Shown: positions 23,269-32,258 of the stretch, piece by piece
Numbering within the stretch: position 1 is the stretch's first letter
Layout of the letters: the number at the start of each line of letters is the position of its first letter
From: CAZDXB01 sp964509335
GTDB taxonomy: Bacteria > Bacteroidota > Ignavibacteria > Kapaibacteriales > UBA2268
NCBI GenBank assembly: GCA_964509335.1
Contig: CAZDXB010000002.1
Span: 62,001 to 126,000 of the forward strand
DNA: 64,000 nt
Direction: 5' to 3'
The notes under the pieces: generated by a model
Database searches by the model: none
The model's input: only the letters and a program-made list of their open reading frames with translations
Told to the model about the DNA's origin: nothing
Translations under genes and position numbers: made by a program

Positions 23269-24762
23269 ATGGAAAGGCAATTTAAAGAATTGATCGAATC
23301 GCTGATTAGGGCGACTCCCGGCTGGGCGGCTTATTTCGCCTCCGACGGCGAGTGGAAATATCCGCCTCATCTGGCGTTATTAGACAGATTGCTCGTTAAG
23401 ATTTGCAGGAGGGAAATCGACAGGCTCGTCGTAAATATGCCGCCGCGTCACGGTAAATCGGAGCTTATATCAAAATATCTGCCTTTTTGGACATTGGGGA
23501 GCGCGCCTTCGACAAGGATAATCCTAACGAGCTACGGCGCTAAATTATCCGAAACTTTCGGATTGAAAGCGAGGGAGCTAATCAAAACCGACGGAGCGTA
23601 TTTGTTCAATCGAAAAATCAATGCGGCGGAGCGGTCGGTCGCGAGATTCGGGCTACAAGACGAAAGCGGCGGGATGGATTGTTTAGGAGCCGGCGGGGCG
23701 ATTACCGGCAAAGGCGCGGATTTACTATTAATAGACGACCCCATCAAAAACGACGCCCAAGCTAACTCGCCGGTAATTCGCGAAAAATTGTGGGAGTGGT
23801 TTCTCTCTACCGCTCTCACAAGACTGGAACCGGGCGGCGCGGTAATAGTTATAGCGACGCGCTGGAACGAAGACGATTTATGCGGCAGAATCGAGAAGAA
23901 TTTCGACTGCGTCTATCTCGACAATTTCCGCTCGCTCGATTTTACGCTGGAATCGGATGAATGGTTAATTACGAAACTGCCCGTTATCGCCGCGTCCGAC
24001 GATATTAGCGGCAGGAAGGAAGGCGAAACGCTCTGGAAAGAAAGATTTAGCGTTTCGGATATATTGAAAAGAAAAGAAGCGTTAGGCTCGTATTGGTTTT
24101 CCGCTCTTTACCAACAAAGTCCCGCGCCTTTGGACGGCGGCATATTCAAAAGAAGTTTTTTCAAATATTTCGAGGAGGACGAGGAATTTTATTATTTAGT
24201 AACGGACGATTCCAAACGAACGGCGGCGAAATCCGATTGCCCGATTTACGCCGTTCTAGATTTGGCGGTAACGACTAAGGAGACGTCCGATTACACGGTT
24301 GCCTTAATTTTCGCGCTAACGCCAAGGCGAGACGCGTTGGTTCTTGAAGTAATCCGCGAGCGATTCGAAGGCGCCGACCACGTTAAAGCTCTCGAGAATA
24401 TATATAATCGCTGGAATCCGTCGCTGATAGGCATTGAGAGTTCGCAGTACCAACTGTCGCTCGTGCAAAGCGCTTTGCGGCTCGGACTTCCGGCTAAAGA
24501 GCTGAAACCGGATAAGGACAAAGTATCTAGAGCGCTGCCTATGCAAGCGCGCTTGGAAGCGGGCAAAGTGTATTTTAAAAGGCGCGCGCATTGGCTCGAC
24601 GCTTTCGAAAACGAACTGCTGAATTTTCCGAGAGGCGAACGCGACGACCAAGTTGACGCTTTCGCCTATATTTCGTATTTAATTCCCGAAGCGAGAGGCG
24701 TCGAACCGGTCGGCAATCAAATTAAGCGAAATAACAAGAGGAAAGTAACGACGGGTTTTTGA
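23269..24762 (+). CDS. Phage terminase large subunit, orphan
   Basis: 497 residues and apparently complete. ATPase part: Walker A MPPRHGKSE (57-65), Walker B LLLIDDP (152-158) and coupling motif VIATRW (194-199). RNase-H-like nuclease part: D331 (VLDLAVTT), E390 (IGIESS) and D463 (RDDQVDAFAY). Terminases cut and pump phage DNA into capsids. Both active sites look intact, but no small terminase, portal, capsid or tail gene lies on either side. It could be the last piece of a prophage, a gene-transfer-agent component, or a domesticated nuclease. GC content is comparable to the flanking genes, which argues against a very recent arrival. Confidence 0.92.
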   Translation: MERQFKELIESLIRATPGWAAYFASDGEWKYPPHLALLDRLLVKICRREIDRLVVNMPPRHGKSELISKYLPFWTLGSAPSTRIILTSYGAKLSETFGLKARELIKTDGAYLFNRKINAAERSVARFGLQDESGGMDCLGAGGAITGKGADLLLIDDPIKNDAQANSPVIREKLWEWFLSTALTRLEPGGAVIVIATRWNEDDLCGRIEKNFDCVYLDNFRSLDFTLESDEWLITKLPVIAASDDISGRKEGETLWKERFSVSDILKRKEALGSYWFSALYQQSPAPLDGGIFKRSFFKYFEEDEEFYYLVTDDSKRTAAKSDCPIYAVLDLAVTTKETSDYTVALIFALTPRRDALVLEVIRERFEGADHVKALENIYNRWNPSLIGIESSQYQLSLVQSALRLGLPAKELKPDKDKVSRALPMQARLEAGKVYFKRRAHWLDAFENELLNFPRGERDDQVDAFAYISYLIPEARGVEPVGNQIKRNNKRKVTTGF

Positions 24763-24918
24763 ATGGGCGCGGCGTTATGATAGCTTCCTCTCTCTCCCGC
24801 GGCGCCAACATCGCCCTATGTTTTTCTTTCTACAGCGCCGCGCTCGACAAAAAATATAGAAAAATCCACGCTTCTTCAAATTTCCTATGAAATACGCCGT
24901 CTTTAAGTAAAAAAATCT

Positions 24919-25701
24919 ATGAAAATAGCGATTTCATATACGCCGAACCCGATTAATATTAACGATTTAATATATCGAATTCTACGCGACAACAAAAATA
25001 AAATCGTAGGAGTCGTCGCTACAGAAGGCTCTAAAATCAAAAAACGCAAATTGATAGATAAAATCGACTACTATTTGGGTATGATGTTAATCATAGGTCC
25101 TTTCGCCGCTCTTAATAGCGTATTTAAAATAATGAAAGACAAAACCAAAAAAGACCGCAGAATAGAGAAATTCTGTAAAGCCAACGGCATAAAGCTTATC
25201 AAAGTGAAAACTATAAACGGCGAAACGGCGAAGAACTTCCTAAAAGAACTTAAACCGGACTTGATTTTCAACCAAGCTCACCACATAATCAAACGAGACG
25301 TCATAGATATTCCGCTAATCGGCGTTCTAAACATTCACGGCGGAACTTTGCCGAAATATCGCGGGGCGTTCACTTCCTTTTGGCAACTCTACAACGAGGA
25401 AGAACGCCGCGGAATCTGCTACCATCTCCTCGACGAAAAACTCGACAGCGGACCGATAGTTTACCAAGAAGAAATCCCGATAAACAACAGCGACACCGTA
25501 AACAAACTCATTAAACAGAAATTCGACGTCGGAGTAAAACTCTTCTCGAAAGTAATAGACTTACTTAGCCGCGACGACTGGAAAGAGCGGCTAATCAAAA
25601 ACGACGACGAAAACGCCGGCTACTATACTTTCCCCAACTTCAAGCAAGCGCTGCAATACCGGCTGCGCAGAATAAAATATTTTTCGAAGGTTAAATTTTA
25701 A
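24919..25701 (+). CDS. Formyltransferase-family protein
   Basis: 260 residues. The formyl-transferase core motif is present: N138-I-H140-GGTLPKYRG, with D176 in LDSGPI completing the usual Asn/His/Asp triad. It lacks the C-terminal oligonucleotide-binding domain of methionyl-tRNA formyltransferase and carries an N-terminal membrane-like stretch (LGMMLIIGPFAAL, ~53-65). It is therefore more likely a sugar N-formyltransferase or related folate-dependent enzyme, using 10-formyl-tetrahydrofolate. It sits between the terminase gene and a 33-codon frame that begins right at its stop. The amine substrate is unknown. Confidence 0.82.
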   Translation: MKIAISYTPNPININDLIYRILRDNKNKIVGVVATEGSKIKKRKLIDKIDYYLGMMLIIGPFAALNSVFKIMKDKTKKDRRIEKFCKANGIKLIKVKTINGETAKNFLKELKPDLIFNQAHHIIKRDVIDIPLIGVLNIHGGTLPKYRGAFTSFWQLYNEEERRGICYHLLDEKLDSGPIVYQEEIPINNSDTVNKLIKQKFDVGVKLFSKVIDLLSRDDWKERLIKNDDENAGYYTFPNFKQALQYRLRRIKYFSKVKF

Positions 25702-25800
25702 ATGGCAGATAACCAAACTCACTCCAACAAAATCATCTTTATCGTTCCGTTGAATGATTCGCCGACTAACCTGCAGTTAACTCTGTCGAAAAATCGCTAA
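25702..25800 (+). CDS. Very short frame after the formyltransferase, possibly a truncated gene
   Basis: An ATG immediately follows the formyltransferase stop and gives 32 residues (MADNQTHSNKIIFIVPLN..., ending LSKNR). KIIFIVPLN resembles the first beta strand of glycosyltransferase family 2 proteins. It may be the stub of a truncated co-operonic gene rather than a real small protein. Confidence 0.25.
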   Translation: MADNQTHSNKIIFIVPLNDSPTNLQLTLSKNR

Positions 25801-25943
25801 ATTTATCATATTATATTATTCGCCGACATTACGCTCTGACAATTTGACGCTAATAAATATGACCGAGAAAAATTGTCGTTCTTTTAACCCGCTATGCTGT
25901 CAAAAACTTACTTATATATGACATAAATGCAGGAATTTTCTTT

Positions 25944-25959
25944 TGGCACGCTTTTCGTA
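25944..25959 (+). promoter_or_regulatory. Candidate sigma-54 promoter for the hsp20-dnaK cluster
   Basis: TGGCACGCTTTTCGTA resembles the -24/-12 pattern TGGCAC-N5-TTGCA: GG is kept and ten bases on there is GT in place of GC. It lies about 70 bases before the first hsp20 ATG. Sigma-54 control of hsp20 genes is known in other bacteria. No CIRCE operator was seen. The imperfect -12 keeps this tentative. Confidence 0.35.
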
Positions 25960-26026
25960 TAGTAGGGAAAACAAATGTCGGAAATGAAAAATAAAAATGA
26001 TTTACATAACAAAGGAGGAATAAATA

Positions 26027-26464
26027 ATGACTTTAATAAGATTTGAACCGCACAGAAGCTTCGAAAAGCTAAGCAAAAGGCTTAACGAGCTTAGCGACGA
26101 GATGGAAAAAGGCGTGAGCTTCGAAATTGGCGGATTTAATCCGAGAATAGACATTACCGAAGACGACGAACATTTATTCATAGACGCCGAATTGCCCGGC
26201 GTTGATAAAAAGAACGTGAAAATTTCGGTAAACGAAGATAGAATGCTGACCATAAGAGGAGAAAAAGAGAAAACCAAAAAAGCGAAAGAGAAAAACTATC
26301 ACAGAACCGAAAGAGTTTTCGGCGAGTTTGAACGCTCGTTCCAAATGCCCGAAAACTTGGATTTGGAGAAAATCAACGCTAAATACGACGACGGCGTGCT
26401 TAAGGTCTCGATACCTAAGGTAGAGCCGCCAAAACCGAAAGAAATCAACATCGACGTTGAATAA
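26027..26464 (+). CDS. Small heat shock protein Hsp20, first copy
   Basis: 145 residues. The alpha-crystallin domain spans ~38-130: PRIDITEDDEHLFIDAELPGV at its start (the exact motif is PRIDITED-x3-L-x4-ELPG), NEDRMLTIRGE, then the arm FGEFERSF and DDGVLKVSIPK. A short C-terminal tail has I-x-I (INID) for oligomer contacts. It holds unfolding proteins in the cytoplasm for refolding by DnaK. GGAGG lies 7 bases upstream of the ATG. It starts a hsp20-hsp20-dnaK cluster. Confidence 0.95.
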   Translation: MTLIRFEPHRSFEKLSKRLNELSDEMEKGVSFEIGGFNPRIDITEDDEHLFIDAELPGVDKKNVKISVNEDRMLTIRGEKEKTKKAKEKNYHRTERVFGEFERSFQMPENLDLEKINAKYDDGVLKVSIPKVEPPKPKEINIDVE

Positions 26465-26514
26465 ATTATCGACAATAAAATAAATATTAATCATAAATAA
26501 AAGAGGTGAGAACA

Positions 26515-26961
26515 ATGGCTGCAGTAGGATTTAATCCATTTTGGGAATTTCAAAACGCAATGCGCAACTTAGGCAAGTATATGAGTAGCGAAGCGCCCGC
26601 GGATTACAAACCGCGCGTCGAGGTCGGCGACTTCAAGCCCAGAGTAGATATAACCGAAGACGACAACGCTCTTTATTTCGACGCGGAAATACCGGGCGTT
26701 AAGAAAGACGACATCAAGGTTTCCGTAAACGAACATAACATCTTGTCCATCAAAGGCGAGAAGAAATTCGACCGAGAAAAAGACGTCAAGACTTGTTGCA
26801 GAAACGAAAGAAGCTACGGCGAATTCGCCCGCTCTTTCCAACTGCCGGACAACGTAAATTCGGACGACGTAAAAGCTAATTACGAAAAAGGAATCCTGAC
26901 CTTGAAAATCGCAAAGAAAGAACCGGAAAAACCGAAAGAGAAGGAAGTATCTATTGATTAG
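26515..26961 (+). CDS. Small heat shock protein Hsp20, second copy
   Basis: 148 residues from ATG 26515, chosen over the GTG at 26506 because GAGGTGA ends 5 bases before it. The alpha-crystallin domain runs ~40-135 with the same key motifs as the first copy (PRVDITED, EIPGVKKDD, NEHNILSIKGE, YGEFARSF, YEKGILTLKI). It differs by a longer N-end with Phe/Trp (FNPFWEFQNAMR) used by Hsp20s to bind clients. It contains two adjacent Cys (TCCRNER), absent from copy one. The two copies probably arose by tandem duplication and then diverged; they may form mixed oligomers. Confidence 0.95.
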   Translation: MAAVGFNPFWEFQNAMRNLGKYMSSEAPADYKPRVEVGDFKPRVDITEDDNALYFDAEIPGVKKDDIKVSVNEHNILSIKGEKKFDREKDVKTCCRNERSYGEFARSFQLPDNVNSDDVKANYEKGILTLKIAKKEPEKPKEKEVSID

Positions 26962-26987
26962 TTATACAAACGAGAAAAAAAGACGCG

Positions 26988-27018
26988 GAAGCAAAAGGGT
27001 TTTTAGCTCTTTTGCTTC
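26988..27018 (+). other. Hairpin between hsp20 and dnaK
   Basis: GAAGCAAAAG (26988-26997) and CTTTTGCTTC (27009-27018) form a perfect 10-bp stem with an 11-nt loop, 51 bases before the dnaK ATG. No T-run follows, so it is more likely an RNA-processing or partial-attenuation element than a full terminator. Confidence 0.55.
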
Positions 27019-27069
27019 TGTCGCTATAAATTTTATTAGAAAACAATTTAAAAAAGGAGGCTGTTTATT

Positions 27070-29025
27070 ATGGGTAAAGTTATAGGAATTGACTTAGGAA
27101 CTACAAACTCGGTTGTCGCCGTGATGGAGGGTAGCTCTCCAAACGTGATAGCCAACACCGAGGGAGCTAGAACGACTCCTTCGATGGTCGGCTTTAGCAA
27201 AGACGGCGAACGTTTGGTAGGACAAGCGGCGAAAAGACAAGCCGTTACTAATCCGAACAAAACCGTGTTCTCAATAAAACGATTTATGGGCAGGAGACCC
27301 GAGGAAGTTGACGAAGAAAACAAAATGGTGCCTTTCGAAGTAGCCCCTTCCGACGACGGCAACTCCGTAAAAGTTAAAATCGACGATAGGCAGTATTCCC
27401 CGCCTGAAATTTCGGCGATGGTGCTTAAGAAAATGAAACAAACGGCTGAAGACTACTTAGGCCAAAAAGTAGAAGAAGCCGTAATCACCGTCCCCGCTTA
27501 CTTTAACGATTCGCAACGACAAGCGACAAAAGACGCCGGCGAAATTGCCGGATTGAAGGTTCGCAGAATAATCAACGAACCAACAGCCGCCGCTTTGTCC
27601 TACGGATTGGACAAAAAAGGCGAGAATATGACTGTAGCCGTTTTCGACCTCGGCGGAGGAACTTTCGACATTTCGATTCTCGAAATTGGCGACGGAGTTT
27701 TCGAAGTTAAATCCACCAACGGAGACACCCACTTGGGCGGAGACAACTTCGACAAACGATTGATTGATTACCTCGCCGACGAATTCAACAAGCAAGAGGG
27801 AATCGACTTGCGCAAAGACCCGATGGCTCTCCAAAGATTGAGAGAAGCCGCCGAGAAAGCGAAAATCGAGCTTTCGCAAAGTCTGCAAACGGACGTCAAC
27901 TTGCCTTTCGTTACCGCGACGCAGGACGGTCCGAAACACTTGGACATAAAAATAACAAGAGCGAAATTCGAAAGTCTCTGCGAAGACTTATTCAATAAAA
28001 CAAAAGCGCCTATTGAAAAAGCGCTTAAAGACGCCGGAATCTCGTCTAGCGAAGTTGACCAAGTAATTTTGGTCGGCGGTTCGACGAGAATCCCCAAAAT
28101 TCAAGGAATAGTCAAAGACTACTTCGGCAAAGACCCCTCCAAAGGCGTAAATCCGGACGAAGTCGTCGCCATCGGCGCGGCTATTCAAGCCGGAGTCCTC
28201 GCCGGAGACGTCGAAGACGTATTGCTCTTGGACGTTACGCCGCTTACGCTCGGAATCGAAACGCTAGGAGGCGTATTTACACCTATGATTCCGGCAAACA
28301 CGACAATACCGACGAAGAAAACAGAAATCTTCTCCACGGCGGCGGACAGTCAAACTTCGGTAGAAATACACGCTCTTCAGGGCGAACGCTCCATGGCGAA
28401 AGACAACCGTTCGCTCGGCAGATTCCATCTCGACGGAATTCCCCCCGCTCCAAGAGGAGTGCCGCAAGTCGAAGTAACCTTCGACATAGACGCCAACGGT
28501 ATTTTATCGGTTTACGCTAAAGACAAAGCGACCGGTAAAGAACAGAATATCCGCATAGAAGCGTCGAGCGGACTTTCCAAAGAAGAAGTCGAGCAAATGA
28601 AACAAGAAGCCGAAAAGCACGCCGCCGAAGACAAGAAGCGCAAAGAAGAAATCGATATGAGAAATCAAGCGGACAATTTAGTCCACTCGACTAACAAACA
28701 ACTCGAAGAGCTTGGAGACAAACTAAAACCCGAACAGAAACAGAAAATCGAAGACGCGAAATCCAAGCTCGAAGAAGCCATTAAGAATAATCCCGAACAG
28801 ATTCGCTCCGCTATGGACGAGCTTAACAAAGTCTGGAGCGAAGCTTCTTCGACAATTTACGAAGGAGCTCAAGGAGCGCAAGGCGCCGGCGGTCCAGAAG
28901 CCGAAGCGCAAGGTCAAGCGCAAAAAGAGCAAGCCAAAGAAGAAAAGAAAGACGAGAACGTCGAAGAAGCCGACTACACAATAGTGGACGACGACGAGAA
29001 GAAAGACGACAAAGACGAGAAGTAA
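27070..29025 (+). CDS. dnaK: Molecular chaperone DnaK (Hsp70)
   Basis: 651 residues. The nucleotide-binding domain (1-~365) has GIDLGTTNS (5-13), the signature DLGGGTFD and the phosphate loop VGGSTRIP. The substrate-binding domain follows (LLDVTPLTLGIET), then a helical lid and an acidic C-terminus rich in Ala/Gly/Gln and ending DDDEKKDDKDEK. AAGGAGG lies 9 bases upstream of the ATG. It refolds proteins by ATP cycles with a J-protein and GrpE, neither of which is adjacent; only a small J-domain protein lies at 29.8 kb on the other strand. It follows two hsp20 genes, so the three are probably induced together. Confidence 0.98.
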   Translation: MGKVIGIDLGTTNSVVAVMEGSSPNVIANTEGARTTPSMVGFSKDGERLVGQAAKRQAVTNPNKTVFSIKRFMGRRPEEVDEENKMVPFEVAPSDDGNSVKVKIDDRQYSPPEISAMVLKKMKQTAEDYLGQKVEEAVITVPAYFNDSQRQATKDAGEIAGLKVRRIINEPTAAALSYGLDKKGENMTVAVFDLGGGTFDISILEIGDGVFEVKSTNGDTHLGGDNFDKRLIDYLADEFNKQEGIDLRKDPMALQRLREAAEKAKIELSQSLQTDVNLPFVTATQDGPKHLDIKITRAKFESLCEDLFNKTKAPIEKALKDAGISSSEVDQVILVGGSTRIPKIQGIVKDYFGKDPSKGVNPDEVVAIGAAIQAGVLAGDVEDVLLLDVTPLTLGIETLGGVFTPMIPANTTIPTKKTEIFSTAADSQTSVEIHALQGERSMAKDNRSLGRFHLDGIPPAPRGVPQVEVTFDIDANGILSVYAKDKATGKEQNIRIEASSGLSKEEVEQMKQEAEKHAAEDKKRKEEIDMRNQADNLVHSTNKQLEELGDKLKPEQKQKIEDAKSKLEEAIKNNPEQIRSAMDELNKVWSEASSTIYEGAQGAQGAGGPEAEAQGQAQKEQAKEEKKDENVEEADYTIVDDDEKKDDKDEK

Positions 29026-29050
29026 TCGGTAAATACGATTCGAATAAATA

Positions 29051-29079
29051 AAAGGGCGGTTCTTTAACCGCCCTTTTTT
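29051..29079 (+). terminator. Terminator after dnaK
   Basis: AAAGGGCGGTT (29051-29061), loop CTTT, AACCGCCCTTT (29066-29076), then further T residues. It is a classical rho-independent signal 26 bases after the stop. Confidence 0.92.
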
Positions 29080-29156
29080 ATTTCATAACAAAAATTAAAA
29101 TAATACGGCAACAAAATAGTTTCTAATCTTAGGTTGATTGAAAAATGGAGTTAGAA

Positions 29157-29729
29157 ATGGCTAGAATGCCTATATACAATAGTTTTCATCCAATTCTTAA
29201 CAAAAAGACGGAGCCGATAAAAAATATCGACGGCGAAACCAAACAACTGGTTGACGATATGTTCGTAACTATGTATAACTCCGACGGCATCGGCTTAGCC
29301 GCAAACCAAGTCGGCGTATCGAAATCATTGGTAATCATTGACGTTTCACCTTCGCTGGACAACGGAACAAAAGAAGCTCCCATAGTAATGATAAATCCCG
29401 TCATACAAAACTTCTCAGAAGAAGAAAACGAGTTCAAAGAAGGTTGCTTAAGCGTGCCGTTGTTCTACGAGAAAGTAATCAGACCCGCGCAAATAAATAT
29501 AAAATACTACGACCTTAACGGCAAAGAACACAATCGCGAAGCCGACGGAATATTAGCGACCGTTATGCAACACGAAGTTGACCATCTAAGCGGAACGCTG
29601 TTCTACGAAAAACTAACTCCTATCCGCCGCTCGCTGGCGAAAAACAAATTGAAAAAAATCAAAAAAGGAAAAACTATTCCCGATTACCCTATGGTTCTGC
29701 CGGACGGAACCGAGACGAAAGAGATTTAA
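29157..29729 (+). CDS. def: Peptide deformylase
   Basis: 190 residues from ATG 29157, preferred to the ATG at 29145 because GGAG lies 6 bases before it. The three family motifs are intact: GIGLAANQ (44-51), EGCLS (95-99) and QHEVDHLSG (138-146). Metal ligands are C97, H139 and H143. The enzyme removes the N-formyl group from nascent proteins in the cytoplasm. It is monocistronic between the dnaK terminator and a convergent J-domain gene. Confidence 0.95.
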   Translation: MARMPIYNSFHPILNKKTEPIKNIDGETKQLVDDMFVTMYNSDGIGLAANQVGVSKSLVIIDVSPSLDNGTKEAPIVMINPVIQNFSEEENEFKEGCLSVPLFYEKVIRPAQINIKYYDLNGKEHNREADGILATVMQHEVDHLSGTLFYEKLTPIRRSLAKNKLKKIKKGKTIPDYPMVLPDGTETKEI

Positions 29730-29756
29730 AGCTAGCGACTGTATTTTTTAAAATCC

Positions 29757-30035
29757 TTAATCCCCAAAATCTATCGGCAGGTTGAACTTCCTGATTAATT
29801 TCGGAATTTTCGCTTTCTTTTGGTCGAGTATAAAACTATAATGAAGCCTGTTATCTAAATTGCCGAGAATCTTGTAAGCTTCCAAAACTTCTTTGAATTT
29901 ACTCAGAGATTCAGCGTCGTTGGGCTTCATATCCGGATGATATTTCTTCGCTAATAGTTGAAACGCGTCTTTTATCTCTTTCGAGCTCGCGCTTCTGTCA
30001 ACTCCAAGTATTTTATAGTAATTTTTGAGTTTCAT
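29757..30035 (-). CDS. Small J-domain protein
   Basis: 92 residues from ATG 30035 (a TTG at 30041 is the alternative). Residues 1-65 are a J domain: NYYKILGVDRSASSKEIKDA and the HPD triad at 33-35. There is no Gly/Phe region, zinc finger or substrate domain, so it is not DnaJ itself. A basic tail (KKAKIPKLIRKF) follows. J domains stimulate Hsp70 ATPase. It lies ~40 bases after flhA in the same direction and may be cotranscribed with the flagellar export genes, which would suggest a role in directing DnaK to export substrates; that is inference. Confidence 0.85.
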   Translation of the reverse strand: MKLKNYYKILGVDRSASSKEIKDAFQLLAKKYHPDMKPNDAESLSKFKEVLEAYKILGNLDNRLHYSFILDQKKAKIPKLIRKFNLPIDFGD

Positions 30036-30072
30036 CGCCAAACTTTAATCTTTTTCCGTCAACTCATTTATA

Positions 30073-32214
30073 TCAAAAAGCTCTTTCTAAATTAAGATTC
30101 ACCGCTCCGGTTATTTCCAAATCCGCGTCGGGCGGCAATTCGGTGTAACTTATCACTTTTACCATCGGAAACTGATTGCGAATCAATCTATAAAAATACG
30201 GTCTAATTTGAGCCGAACAAATCACCACCGGCAATCTGCCCGCTAAAGTTATTTCGTCTATGGCTTTCGACATATTCTCGCGTATCGTTTTTATCGTATC
30301 CGGCGCCAATCCCAGCGATAAACTCGGCGGCTCGCCGCTTCCCGACTGAAGCGCTTTCGTCATCGTCTCTTCCACTCCCGGGTCTAAGGCTACAGCGTGT
30401 ATTACCCCATTCTCGTCCGAATACAACTTGCTTATCGTCTCCGAAATATTATGCCGCACGTATTCCGTCAGCACGTCCGGGTTTTGCGAAGTTTTATAAT
30501 ACTCGAGCAACGATTCGACAATCAAAGGCATATCCTTTATCGGTATTCCTTCCTTCAACAGGTTCTGCAGGACTTTCTGCAGTACGGCAATCGGCAGGTT
30601 ATCCGGCTTAATTTCCTCCACGAGAGCGGGGTAATCCTGCTTCAAATTATCGACGAGCTTTTGAACGTCCTGTCTGGTCAACAGCTTATCGGCGTTGTCT
30701 TTTAGTATTTCGGTTAAGTGAGTCGTCAGAACGGTCGCCGATTCAACCACCGTATAACCTTTTATTTCCGCGTTCTCCCTCGCGGCGAAATTAATCCAAG
30801 TCGCCGGCAATCCGAACACCGGTTCGGTTACGTTTATTCCCTCCAAATCGCCTTCCGCCGTTCCCGGGTCCATAGCCAAGAGCATATTCGGATGCAGCGC
30901 GTTTTTCGCCGCTTCGTTGCTCCTGATTTTAATTACGTATTCGTCCGGCTCCAGCTTCAAATTATCCCTCACCCGAACGGGCGGCAGAATAATTCCCAGC
31001 TCAATCGCTAACTGTCTCCTGACGTTCGTTATTCGCTTAAACAAATCGCCGCCTTGCGCCTCGTCCACAAGCGATATAAGATTATAGCCCAATTCAATTT
31101 CGACCGGATCCACCTTAAGCAACTCTTCGACCGGTTTTTCTTCCGGTTTCTCGGCTTTCTCCGCTTCCGCCATCTCTTTTTTAAGCTCTTCGTCGGCTTT
31201 TATTTTCATAGCTTTCGAGCGTGAATAAGCAATAAACCCCGTTACCAACGCAAGCAACAAAAACGGCGTCGGCGGAAATCCCGGGAGAACAGCCAAAAGA
31301 ACCATCGCCACGGCGGCTACTATTAACGCTCTCGGCTTGGAAGTGAACTGCCTCGTTATCTCGTCGTCCAAATCCGACGTAGCCGCCGAACGAGTTACAA
31401 CCATACCTGCTGACACTGAAATTAACAACGAAGGAATTTGCGACACCAAACCGTCGCCTATCGTTAATATGGTATAAGTGGATAACGCCGTAGAAATATC
31501 CATCTCCAGTTGCGCCATACCCACCGCGAAACCGCCGATAATATTAATCAGCGTTATCACCAGAGCGGCTATTGCGTCTCCTTTAATAAACTTAGCGGCG
31601 CCGTCCATAGCCCCGTAAAAATCGGACTCTTGCGTCAGCGCTTCGCGCCGTTCTTTCGCAGCTTGTTCGTCTATATAACCGGCGTTTAAGTCGGCGTCTA
31701 TGCTCATTTGCTTACCCGGCAAAGCGTCCAAAGTAAATCTTGCGGCGACCTCCGCTATTCTCGTCGAACCCTTGATAACGACAACATAATTAATTATCAG
31801 CAAAATCAGGAATATAATAATACCGACGACGTAATTTCCTTTGATAACAAACGAGCCGAAAGCCCCGATGATTTCGCCCGCGTAGGCTTCCCCCAGAATT
31901 AGGCGCGTGGAGGCTACGTTCAGCCCCAGTCTAAAAAGCGTCGCTATTAATAATATAGTCGGAAAAGAAGAAAACTCCAGCGGGCTTACTAAATACACCG
32001 CCACCATTAATATCAAAACGGCGAACGCCAAATTCAAAGCGAGCATCATATCCAGCATAGCCGAATGAACCGGTATAATCAGCAATCCGATAATCAACAA
32101 AACGCCGAGCGCAATAATCACGTCCCTGCTTCTGCCCACTATAGGACCCAAAGCGTTCTTAACCCGATTAAACGCCGGCGAATTTGTTAACCCTATGTTT
32201 CCTTCTTTTGCCAT
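30073..32214 (-). CDS. flhA: Flagellar export apparatus protein FlhA
   Basis: 713 residues, the family's normal length. Eight-odd membrane helices fill ~25-330, including the FHIPEP-family signature EVAARFTLDALPGKQMSID (split: ARFTLDALPGKQ). The cytoplasmic domain (~360-713) has the expected four-subdomain nonamer fold, e.g. VRDNLKLEPDEYVI and the closing LARRL-like region replaced by TLAGRLPVVICS. FlhA is the ring that docks export substrates and uses proton motive force. It is the fifth gene of a fliP-fliQ-fliR-flhB-flhA run. The order matches that seen in many flagellated bacteria. Confidence 0.96.
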   Translation of the reverse strand: MAKEGNIGLTNSPAFNRVKNALGPIVGRSRDVIIALGVLLIIGLLIIPVHSAMLDMMLALNLAFAVLILMVAVYLVSPLEFSSFPTILLIATLFRLGLNVASTRLILGEAYAGEIIGAFGSFVIKGNYVVGIIIFLILLIINYVVVIKGSTRIAEVAARFTLDALPGKQMSIDADLNAGYIDEQAAKERREALTQESDFYGAMDGAAKFIKGDAIAALVITLINIIGGFAVGMAQLEMDISTALSTYTILTIGDGLVSQIPSLLISVSAGMVVTRSAATSDLDDEITRQFTSKPRALIVAAVAMVLLAVLPGFPPTPFLLLALVTGFIAYSRSKAMKIKADEELKKEMAEAEKAEKPEEKPVEELLKVDPVEIELGYNLISLVDEAQGGDLFKRITNVRRQLAIELGIILPPVRVRDNLKLEPDEYVIKIRSNEAAKNALHPNMLLAMDPGTAEGDLEGINVTEPVFGLPATWINFAARENAEIKGYTVVESATVLTTHLTEILKDNADKLLTRQDVQKLVDNLKQDYPALVEEIKPDNLPIAVLQKVLQNLLKEGIPIKDMPLIVESLLEYYKTSQNPDVLTEYVRHNISETISKLYSDENGVIHAVALDPGVEETMTKALQSGSGEPPSLSLGLAPDTIKTIRENMSKAIDEITLAGRLPVVICSAQIRPYFYRLIRNQFPMVKVISYTELPPDADLEITGAVNLNLERAF

Positions 32215-32258
32215 ATCTCAGAATCTCGCCCTTAAAGCAATTATTTTGCCGAGATTTT

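Noticed and set aside
25838..25877. GACAATTT / AAATTGTC inverted repeat before hsp20 as a CIRCE-like operator
   Set aside because: CIRCE is TTAGCACTC-N9-GAGTGCTAA; the spacing (24 nt) and the sequence here do not fit.
27457..27939. 160-residue frame antisense to dnaK
   Set aside because: Antisense frames are common over dnaK because of its codon use; no motif or ribosome site was seen.
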